From DATFLS01 sp964413425 (lineage in GTDB: Bacteria > Fidelibacterota > JAANXI01): DNA of 25,292 nt. The stretch spans positions 1-25,292 of the forward strand of contig CAYPST010000057.1 of NCBI GenBank assembly GCA_964413425.1. Direction: 5' to 3'. Shown here piece after piece: positions 6,902-14,041 of the stretch; within the stretch, counting starts at the first letter, position 1; every line of letters begins with the position of its first letter. The notes under the pieces are model-generated. The model saw only the letters and a list, made by a program, of their open reading frames with translations, did no database searches and was not told where the DNA came from. The position numbers were made by a program, and so were the translations under genes.

Positions 6902-8692
6902 ATGGACAGGCGTGAATTTTTACACACATTCTCAGCGGGAGCGGCGATGGCTCTGTCGCCCGTGTTGTTCTGTTCCTGTGCCAGGCAGCCGGCAGAGCGC
7001 CCGAACGTGATTGTCATCATCACCGATGACCAGGGATATGGAGATTTCGGGGTTAACGGAAATCCGATGATCCGAACGCCGAATATCGACGGTCTGGCGG
7101 AGCAGAGTGCGGAGATGACCCAGTTTTACGTTTGTCCGGTCTGTGCACCCACCCGCGCTTCACTTATGACCGGCCGGTATAATTACCGGACCCGGGTAGT
7201 GGATACCTACATTGGGCGTGCCATGATGGAACCCGGCGAGGTCACCCTGGCGGAACTCCTGTCCGCCGCCGGATATGCCACCGGCATCTTCGGGAAGTGG
7301 CACCTGGGCGACAATTATCCCATGCGTCCCCAGGACCAGGGATTCGAGGAGGTGCTGGTCCACCGGGGCGGCGGAATAGGACAGCCCTCCGATCCGCCGG
7401 AGGGCGAAGGGCAATATACGGATCCCGTGTTATTCCATAACGGTGAGAAGACACAATATCAGGGGTACTGCACGGATATCTATTTCGATCAGGGGATACA
7501 GTGGATGGAACAGGCACAGAACGAGGGACGGAACTTTTTTATGTACCTGCCCACCAATGCGCCGCATGGGCCGTTTGACGATGTGCCGGAAGAACTGTAC
7601 CAGCAGTACATACAGATGGACCTGAGCAATGATCAGTTTCCCCAGGAGGAAGGCCATCCCCTGCCGGAGGAGGCTGACACAGACCGCCGGGCCCGGATCT
7701 ATGCCATGATCACCAATATTGATGGTAACGTGGGGCGTCTGCTGGCCAGGCTGGATCGTTTGGGACTGGCCGACAATACCCTGGTGATGTTTCTGGTGGA
7801 TAACGGGCCCAACGGCCGCCGGTATGTGGCCGGCATGCGCGGAAGCAAAAGCTCCGTGTACGAAGGCGGCATTCGCTCGCCATTCTGGGTGCGCTGGCCG
7901 GCCCGGTTATCCGCGGGCCGGCAGAGCGACCGGATCGCCGCCCATATCGATATTCTGCCAACCATTTTGGAAGCCTGTGATGTTTCTGTCCCAGCGAATA
8001 TCCAAATCGACGGGGAAAGTCTTCTCCCCCTGTTGCAGGGGAAAGAAGTATCCTGGCCGGACCGGCATCTTGTCATTCAGGCGCACCGGGGAAACGAACC
8101 GGTCCGGTACCATAACTTTATGATCCGCAATCAGCAGTGGAAACTGCTTCACACCAGCGGTTTCGGAACTGAGACCTTCCAGGGAGATCCTGAGTTCGAA
8201 TTATACGATATGGTCAATGATCCACTTGAGATGCAGAATCTTGCTGAGCAGCATCCTGAAGTTGTGGCGGACCTGCGTGAGCGCTATGAGCAGTGGTTCC
8301 GGGACGTCAGCTCCACCCGGCCCGACAATTACGCACCCCCGCGGATTCATATTGGTACCCAACACGAAAATCCCACCGTGCTGACCCGGCAGGACTGGCG
8401 GCATGTGAAGGGCCAGCCTTGGGGGGCGGATTCCAACGGATTCTGGATGCTGTATGCGACCGGCAGCGGTGCCTATGACATCCGGCTGCGATTTCACAAT
8501 CCTCTGGCCGCCCCGGGTGAGGCGGAGCTGGAGCTGGGTGAACAGACGCTCTCGCAGCCATTTTCTGGAGGGCAATCCGAATTAGTATTCGAACAGATCC
8601 GGATTGAACAAGGCGATTTGAATTTACAGGCGACCATGCATCTTCCTGAAAAGACAAAAGGTCCCTGGCAGGTGGATGTTATCAAGCTCTGA
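6902..8692 (+). CDS. Sulfatase with C-terminal beta-sandwich domain, TAT-exported
   Basis: The 596-residue S1-family sulfatase opens with a TAT signal (DRREFLH, 2-8). Cysteines at 24 and 26 could make it a lipoprotein, although the lipobox is weak. RPNVIVIITDDQGYGD supplies Asp42 and Asp43, and CAPTR (81-85) holds the formylglycine Cys81. GKWHLG (131-136), His222, VDNGPN (299-304) and Lys316 in MRGSKSSVYEGG complete the active site. After the usual sulfatase end (about residue 470) comes a 120-residue extension beginning near RIHIGTQHENPTVLTRQDWR and rich in alternating hydrophobic strands, a layout I recognise from other bacterial sulfatases and read as a carbohydrate-facing beta-sandwich. 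AAAGGAG lies 8 bases before the ATG. It is transcribed away from the other sulfatases. Confidence 0.93.
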   Translation: MDRREFLHTFSAGAAMALSPVLFCSCARQPAERPNVIVIITDDQGYGDFGVNGNPMIRTPNIDGLAEQSAEMTQFYVCPVCAPTRASLMTGRYNYRTRVVDTYIGRAMMEPGEVTLAELLSAAGYATGIFGKWHLGDNYPMRPQDQGFEEVLVHRGGGIGQPSDPPEGEGQYTDPVLFHNGEKTQYQGYCTDIYFDQGIQWMEQAQNEGRNFFMYLPTNAPHGPFDDVPEELYQQYIQMDLSNDQFPQEEGHPLPEEADTDRRARIYAMITNIDGNVGRLLARLDRLGLADNTLVMFLVDNGPNGRRYVAGMRGSKSSVYEGGIRSPFWVRWPARLSAGRQSDRIAAHIDILPTILEACDVSVPANIQIDGESLLPLLQGKEVSWPDRHLVIQAHRGNEPVRYHNFMIRNQQWKLLHTSGFGTETFQGDPEFELYDMVNDPLEMQNLAEQHPEVVADLRERYEQWFRDVSSTRPDNYAPPRIHIGTQHENPTVLTRQDWRHVKGQPWGADSNGFWMLYATGSGAYDIRLRFHNPLAAPGEAELELGEQTLSQPFSGGQSELVFEQIRIEQGDLNLQATMHLPEKTKGPWQVDVIKL

Positions 8693-8772
8693 TTAGCACG
8701 GGCGATCCACAGGGTTTATTCACCCGGAAAATCTATCGAACTTTTAAACAGGGTGCCCCCGGATTCTCCAAC

Positions 8773-9969
8773 TTATCCCAGTTCACTCACTGCGATGGTG
8801 ATTCGCTCCTCCATGGAGCGAATCGCCCCTTCGCAAATCCGGATGGTCTGGCGCCCGATATATCCACCGGGGTATGGTTCAGCATTACCGGACATCACCT
8901 GTGCAAAGTGCGCCCACTGCTGAGTTGTGCCATCCATAGCCGGTAGATCCATGTGGAGTGGTTCCGGCAGCGGCCCTTGTTCCGGGAACCCGTTCGGCCG
9001 ACCGCAATTGATCACCAGCTCCGAGGTGCTTAACGCAATAGTCCCATGCACGGCAAAGAAATAATTGTGGCTGTCTGCCCCGTAATTATACAGATTACCC
9101 CCGTAATTCATCATCGCCTCGTTTGCATACCGGACCAGAACACCGGCATGATCTGTGGAATCCCGATCGCGCAGGGAGTAGTTGTTGACTCCCTGTAGAC
9201 TGGTGACCTGCACCGGCTCGCTGTCGACAATCCAGTTATTGATATCGATGATATGCGCCCCCATTTCATAGACCACGCCTCCGCACTTAGCCTGGTTCAA
9301 CCGCCAGTATTCGGTACCCGGCGGATATTCATCCTCGGCCGGCACTCGCCAGTCTCCCCGGTAGGAATGGATATCCGAGGAGAGAATTGTGCCCACCGGC
9401 GAATTCCTGATCTCCTTCACGGCAGCGGTCATGCCTGTGCTGTGCCTCCGTTGGGTACCAATTTGCAGCGCCCGCCGCGACCGTTCGGCGGCGGCAATCA
9501 TCTGGTTGCAGTCGGCAACGGTCAGCGCCATCGGTTTTTCACAGAACACGTGTTTTCCAGACTCTAATGCCGTAATGGTGGCCTCTTTGTGGAGGTGATT
9601 GGGTAGCACGACCGCCACTGCATCCAGATCCTCCTGGCGAACCATCTGCTCCAGGTCGGTATATTTTTGTGGTGATGCGCTTCCCTCGATGAGCTCCTGG
9701 CGCCGATCCATTTTGTGCGGAACTCGATCACATAACGCGCCGATCCGGATGTCCGGCACCTGATTGAGCGACTGGATATGACTCTTGCTGCGGTTGCCGC
9801 ATCCCAGAATCCCCACTGTAAACTGTTCACCCGGACCTGGCTCCCTGGTGATTAAGGGGCTGGTTTGTGCTCTCAGACGATTGGCATTGTGAAATACGGT
9901 GCCGGCTCCTGCCACCCCCAATAGAGTCGTTCGAAGAAACCGACGCCTGGACAGCTGTTTGGTGTTCAT
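8773..9969 (-). CDS. Gfo/Idh/MocA family oxidoreductase, TAT-exported
   Basis: The 398-residue protein has a TAT signal (SRRRFLRT, 7-14), a Rossmann motif GILGCGNRSK (53-62), the classic CEKPMAL motif (143-149) and GGVVYEMGAHIIDINNW in the C-terminal alpha/beta domain, where the His and Asp are typical catalytic-region residues. Such enzymes oxidise or epimerise sugars and inositols using tightly bound NAD(P). Exported TAT versions carry the cofactor through the membrane in folded form. The ATG at 9969 is chosen over GTG 9978 because GGGGA lies at proper spacing and NTKQLSRRRF follows. It converges with the plus-strand sulfatase (80-base gap) and lies 44 bases behind the frameshifted unknown gene, probably in one transcript. 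Unlike the enzyme at 724-2205 it has no GH109 hallmarks. Confidence 0.9.
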   Translation of the reverse strand: MNTKQLSRRRFLRTTLLGVAGAGTVFHNANRLRAQTSPLITREPGPGEQFTVGILGCGNRSKSHIQSLNQVPDIRIGALCDRVPHKMDRRQELIEGSASPQKYTDLEQMVRQEDLDAVAVVLPNHLHKEATITALESGKHVFCEKPMALTVADCNQMIAAAERSRRALQIGTQRRHSTGMTAAVKEIRNSPVGTILSSDIHSYRGDWRVPAEDEYPPGTEYWRLNQAKCGGVVYEMGAHIIDINNWIVDSEPVQVTSLQGVNNYSLRDRDSTDHAGVLVRYANEAMMNYGGNLYNYGADSHNYFFAVHGTIALSTSELVINCGRPNGFPEQGPLPEPLHMDLPAMDGTTQQWAHFAQVMSGNAEPYPGGYIGRQTIRICEGAIRSMEERITIAVSELG

Positions 9970-10013
9970 TGGCAACACTCCCCTGTATCAGTGATCTGGT
10001 TCCCTTTGTGATA

Positions 10014-10521
10014 TTATCCATCCTGACTTGATTCTCGCTGCATCTGTTCAGCATTCTTTTTGATAAGGGCGTATTCAAAATCATAGAATAATTCTCCACC
10101 CCATTGCGCCGGGCTGGTGAATGGGGTATAACACAGCGCCCTCAGTAAATCAACAGAGATCTCCCCGTTTTGCAGGGATGTCGTATCAAGGAGACCGTCT
10201 GCCTGCAGCCGGTCTGTGTGCTTCCGGAGAAATCGCAGGATCAGCAGAAACCGGTAGAAATGCACCCGGGCGATTTTTGGTGTATATCCTTGCAGCAGAT
10301 GCCGGGCCAGCCGGTCGATTTTGCTGGTCTTCAAAAACCTCGTCCACTCCCCTGATGCCGGCTCCTCCAGAAAGGATTCCCAGTGCCGGCTTTTCGTCAC
10401 CCTCTTGGTCCGGCTGACCCCGGAGCTGTTCAGTATACCAATGTAATACCTCCCTGAATTCATGATAGGGCCAGGCAATTTGCGCATCAAGAACTTCTTG
10501 TATCGTATCCTGTAGAGGCAT
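10014..10521 (-). pseudogene. Unknown protein gene with a probable single-base frameshift
   Basis: Two overlapping minus-strand frames join into one plausible protein of about 168 residues. The first begins at 10521 behind AAAGGA and reads MPLQDTIQEVLDAQIAWPYH through EKPALGI. The second continues EEPASGEWTRFLKTSKIDRL to the stop at 10014. The frame changes near a run of three A (10371-10373, plus strand); removing one base would give a continuous EKPALGILLEEPASGEW. The protein is soluble, rich in Arg, Leu and aromatic residues, and matches no family I recognise. It lies 44 bases upstream of the Gfo/Idh/MocA gene on the same strand. A sequencing error, a true mutation or, less likely, programmed +1 frameshifting could explain it. 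Confidence 0.55.
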
Positions 10522-11027
10522 AGGCAGGGTTCCTTTTCACGAGTAACCGTTTACTCCTTCAAGGATGCTTGCTGATGGCACAGGATATAATAGTTCGCGA
10601 AGAGAACTGTCCTCCCTAACTCAATGCATACCTGAAACGGTCTCTGTATACAGAATAGCACTGCACCTGTTCTCCCATCAAAACACAATGTAATGGAATA
10701 GAATCTCTAATACTATATCTTAATATGAATTTACTTTACACCCGATCAAAAGGTGACGTATCCTGAGTACCAGTGGGAATGAACTGTCCCGAGGCAGAGC
10801 CTCCGGGGAATTCTTTGATTAAAAGAGTCAAATATGCTGTTGAATATTCATCAGTCCGTATTCTGCCGTCTCCACCAACGGATGCCCTCCGGTGGGGAGA
10901 AGGCGCACATTCCAGAAAAACGGATAACCGCATGGTTAATCTTCTTCACCGGAGGAGTAAAAAGTATACTCGTCAGCGCTCTCAGAGAAAATAGTTCTAA
11001 TGAAGTCTGCTTTCATGAATTCACTTT
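10522..11027. other. Degenerate intergenic region
   Basis: No supported gene. A palindromic cccgaggc-aga-gcctccggg unit lies near 10788-10808. The minus strand between about 10840 and 10875 would translate as GGDGRIRTDE, a peptide string well known from spurious database proteins and often derived from tRNA 3' ends. No complete tRNA could be folded around it. The region adjoins gene fragments and looks like decayed sequence. Confidence 0.5.
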
Positions 11028-11348
11028 CTAAATTATGCCGATTCCAGCGACATATTCATGGACGATTGTAATCTCCGGAGCCTCCTGATATTTTGCGTCG
11101 ATGCGACGGATAAATTCCTGTGTTAACCGCTCTCGGACCGAGGGTTTCAGTCCATAATAGAAGGTGGTACCGGCACCCGATTTCATGACATGATCAAACA
11201 CTTCCTGTCCCGTCTGGCAGACAAAGTTGAACGTACTCTGATGTCGCCACTCCAATGTAAATCCTGATGAATGCAAATGTTGTTCAGTCTCATCACCATC
11301 CTTTGGGAATTGCAATTTCACGGCTTTCTCCAGAGATTGAGGCTCCTC
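11028..11348 (-). pseudogene. C-terminal fragment of a class I SAM-dependent methyltransferase
   Basis: The open frame ends at the TAG at 11028 and contains LHSSGFTLEW, FDHVMKSGAGTTFYYGLKPS and VRERLTQEFIRRIDAKY, followed by VHEYVAGIGII. This order is typical of the last third of UbiE/BioC-like class I methyltransferases (a GF...SGAGT...F...HEYV tail). The SAM-binding Rossmann part is absent: an in-frame TAA occurs at 11351-11349 and the next sequence belongs to an unrelated gene on the opposite strand. It is therefore a remnant without activity. The GTG at 11321 would be the only start and has no convincing ribosome binding site. Confidence 0.55.
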
Positions 11349-11352
11349 TTAG

Positions 11353-11667
11353 GGAAAGTCTCTGCCGGTGCTTTACGTGATAGTACAAGGCCCCACCAGA
11401 AAAATCGCCAGTGTGTCCGGCCGTCTCCGGGAAGATCCTTCGATGCGGTTCCGGTTTAATAACGATGGAGTGCAAGGAGATAAGGTGGTGAGTGATAATA
11501 TCTGGACACACCAGAGTAATGCACCCGAAGATGCTCCGATTGGTACCTATCATTTGGATATCGTCGTGCGCGACAGTGATGGGGATGTTATCTCGGCGGA
11601 AGGGAGCGGGACTGAGCCCGCAACTGCCGAGAACAGTGGGACTATTGAGGTACGAGTGCGTTCCTAG
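11353..11667 (+). pseudogene. C-terminal fragment of an Ig-like domain protein
   Basis: The open frame after the TAG at 11350-11352 reads SLPVLYVIVQGPTRKIASVS, then MRFRFNNDGVQGDKVVSDNI, then APIGTYHLDIVVRDSDGDVI and a polar tail ending at 11667. The DDG.xGD...D.IW...P..APxGTYxLxxxVxDxDG pattern is that of bacterial Ig-like or cadherin-like modules at the ends of secreted proteins. No signal peptide, start codon with ribosome binding site, or N-terminal domain remains, so it appears to be a truncated tail. Its broken end coincides with that of the methyltransferase fragment on the other strand. Confidence 0.45.
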
Positions 11668-11849
11668 CCCCGGAATAATGTCCCGGTTCGGCAGGAATTG
11701 AATATCGGAGAGTGTACAACCAGGGGATGGTGGCCTCGCACCTCGGTGTATGAGCACACAAAACTCACAGGCCCGAAATTCAGCGAGAATCTGAAGCACT
11801 GCCTGTTCATAGTGATTCAATGAAAGAAAAACAAAACACTATGTTCAGA

Positions 11850-12782
11850 TTAATAATTCCGGATGAGTAACTCATTGACCTCGCCCCGATTCTCCCCGTC
11901 GCAATTGATAAACCGTTTTGCCGGGACGCGTTCAATGCGATAGCCATCATACAGATCGTCAAAGAAGGTATCCGCCGGGTCTTCGTTTTGGGGATCAGAA
12001 TTACTGAGGAGCAGATCCGCTCCTGTGGCGTCCATCTCCCGGAAAAACCGGCCTAATTTGCGCTGATCCGTATCATCGAAAGCGTCTTTGAAATATCCGG
12101 TGAAACCGGAGGTGGCATTCAGCGGACGGTACGGGGGATCGAAATAGACAAAGGTACCTTCATTGATATATTTTCCGGCGGTCGTGAAATCGGCACACAA
12201 TACGTGTGTATGCTGCAGCGCCCGGTGGACAGCCCGAAGGTTTTCGGCATCACAAATGGTGGGGTTCGCATAACGACCATAGGGGACATTGAATTCTCCC
12301 TTTTTGTTCTGGCGGAAGAGTCCGTTATAGCAGGTTTTATTCAGAAAGACGAGGAAAGTCGCCCGGTCCACCCATTGTTCGGAATACCGTTCATAATCGA
12401 ACTCGAGCATCTGGGTATTGTAAGCATCCCGGATCTGGTAAAATTGGGCTTTCCGATCTTCCTGCGACTTCTTGAGAAATGCGGTTTCTAATTCTCTGAG
12501 CTGATTGATGAGCCCCTCGGAATCCTGCTGAATCGCCCGATACCCAACCATGAGTTCTCTGTTAATATCAAATAAGTAGGATACTCCTGCCTCATACTGC
12601 GCCTGGAGATGAAAAAACACCGCCCCGCCACCGACAAAAGGCTCCACATAGCGATCAATTCGGCCAGAGTCTTTGATATGCGCAGGCAACCGTTCATCAA
12701 TGGCCTCAAGCAATTGGGTCTTGCCACCTGCCCATTTCAAGAAGGGACGGGCTTCGATCTCAACGGAGCGTGTTTCATACAT
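11850..12782 (-). CDS. DNA adenine N6-methyltransferase, Dam/DpnM-like (D12 class)
   Basis: The 310-residue enzyme transfers a methyl group from SAM to adenine N6 in DNA. FLKWAGGK (14-21) and EPFVGGGAVFF (47-57) form the SAM pocket. NKTCYNGLFRQNKKGEFNVP (148-167) is the conserved segment of Dam-type enzymes, and DPPY (215-218) is the catalytic motif. Length and motif order fit complete Dam/DpnM proteins, whose usual target is GATC; that target is inferred, not shown. No restriction endonuclease gene lies nearby, so it appears solitary, for regulation, repair marking or protection. The ATG at 12782 has no strong ribosome binding site. It follows the DUF1080 gene by 129 bases on the same strand. 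Confidence 0.93.
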   Translation of the reverse strand: MYETRSVEIEARPFLKWAGGKTQLLEAIDERLPAHIKDSGRIDRYVEPFVGGGAVFFHLQAQYEAGVSYLFDINRELMVGYRAIQQDSEGLINQLRELETAFLKKSQEDRKAQFYQIRDAYNTQMLEFDYERYSEQWVDRATFLVFLNKTCYNGLFRQNKKGEFNVPYGRYANPTICDAENLRAVHRALQHTHVLCADFTTAGKYINEGTFVYFDPPYRPLNATSGFTGYFKDAFDDTDQRKLGRFFREMDATGADLLLSNSDPQNEDPADTFFDDLYDGYRIERVPAKRFINCDGENRGEVNELLIRNY

Positions 12783-12911
12783 TGTGGATATACATCAATT
12801 ATCAGCTGCTCCGGTTCGGAATCCGGGAATTCCCCAATCTCCAACCTTCTCTCTTCCAGGGTTGTTCTGCTGCAGTTTCACAGCCGTACTGATAATCCGG
12901 CACCCTTTTCT

Positions 12912-13748
12912 TTACTTCGCCGGCAAAGGACGGATCTTAATACTGCTATACCAGACTGCCCCGCCATGATCCTGAAATACGATGGGCGCCACCCGGCGAT
13001 TCAAGAATTCCGGATTGTCAGACCACTTACTCTCGGCGAAGGCGTCTTTCATCGTCTGAGAGTCAATTTCATATTCAACAATTCTTTCACCGTTCAGCCA
13101 GTGCTCACCATGAGATCCATTGAGCAGAATACGGGTGAGATTATATTCACCGGCCGGCCGGAGCTGCTTTTTCTCATCGGGAGGATACAGTTCGTAGAGC
13201 GCCCCGGTGGTATGAAGAATGCCAAGATCCGGATACGCACTGTCATCCAGTATCTGGTATTCAAAACCCAATGAACCATAATTACCAGGTGTATCCGGGA
13301 ATACGTTATATTTTATTCCACTATTGGTGCCGGGAGCAACTTTCCATTCCAATGAGAGCTCAAAATTTTCAAAGGCCTCTGATGTGCGAATATTCCCGCC
13401 GGCAACCGGTTTGCCATCGGATCCCCTGGGGTAGTGTTCCCGGGCAACTTTTTTAATAGCTCCATCCTCAATTACCCATATCCCTTCTGGGACAGAAGTT
13501 CTTCCTACTCCGGTCCAGCCATTAAACGTCTCTCCATCAAATAACAGCCGCCATCCCTGGGATTGCTCTTCCGGCGTGAGCGTGTTAATATCAGACTCCG
13601 CTAAGCCTGCCGCATTCGATGAGACATTGTCCGGAATAAAAAAAACGCCGACGAGCAGAATCAACACGCCTGTTATAATAAACGCTATGGTGGGATACGA
13701 CTGCCGGCTTCTTTCCTGTACTGCTCTATCCAAGTTAAATTGCAGCAT
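12912..13748 (-). CDS. Membrane-anchored DUF1080 / 3-keto-disaccharide hydrolase family protein
   Basis: The 278-residue protein has one N-terminal membrane helix (about 19-38, TIAFIITGVLILLVGVFFI) and then a domain of the PF06439 family. Typical text is GWRLLFDGETFNGWTG (65-80), the EWKVAPGTNSGIKYNVFPD block, GFEYQILDD and a final GGAVWYSSIKIRPL strand. The fold is concanavalin-like. Characterised members hydrolyse 3-keto-glycosides made by sugar 3-dehydrogenases, often Gfo/Idh/MocA or GMC enzymes, which fits the two Gfo/Idh/MocA genes in this window, though a joint pathway is inferred. The ATG at 13748 is preferred to 13802 because GGAGGTG precedes it. It probably faces the periplasm. Confidence 0.88.
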   Translation of the reverse strand: MLQFNLDRAVQERSRQSYPTIAFIITGVLILLVGVFFIPDNVSSNAAGLAESDINTLTPEEQSQGWRLLFDGETFNGWTGVGRTSVPEGIWVIEDGAIKKVAREHYPRGSDGKPVAGGNIRTSEAFENFELSLEWKVAPGTNSGIKYNVFPDTPGNYGSLGFEYQILDDSAYPDLGILHTTGALYELYPPDEKKQLRPAGEYNLTRILLNGSHGEHWLNGERIVEYEIDSQTMKDAFAESKWSDNPEFLNRRVAPIVFQDHGGAVWYSSIKIRPLPAK

Positions 13749-14041
13749 TGCACACCTCCCTGATTTTATGATACCCGAGTCGGAAATCAAAAAATCGTAC
13801 ACAAATATATTCTAATAGTCAACTGGAATGTGGGCGTCCGGAACCTCATTATGAACAAACTGCAGAAAAATGCCGTTTCCGGAGAAGTCCTGGATAATTG
13901 CTGGCTCACCACCCCAAAATAGGTGAGTAAAATTATTTCCCTGTCGATTATATCAGTATCCGGAAGACCGCAGATAATACGGGGAACTTAATTGGCCAAC
14001 GAACAGGTAAGAGAGGCAGGCTCTCTTTGAAGCCGGTCGCG
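13749..14041. other. Divergent intergenic region
   Basis: This 293-base stretch lies between the minus-strand DUF1080 gene and the plus-strand permease gene and must contain both promoters. An agagaggcaggctctct hairpin near 14010-14026 lies just upstream of the permease start. No gene is seen. Confidence 0.45.

Noticed and set aside
10360..10385. Programmed +1 frameshift
   Set aside because: No slippery codon with stop context or stimulatory structure was apparent; a single-base insertion in an AAA run is simpler.
10835..10880. Possible tRNA gene
   Set aside because: A tRNA-like 3' end (ccgtctccacca) is present, but no matching 5' acceptor arm, anticodon arm or D arm could be found upstream.
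11293..11820. 175-residue minus-strand open frame
   Set aside because: It is antisense to the Ig-like fragment, whose plus-strand translation has recognisable domain text; this frame is Cys/His-rich and shadow-like.
12609..13274. 221-residue plus-strand open frame
   Set aside because: It runs antisense across the Dam-like and DUF1080 genes, both strongly supported.
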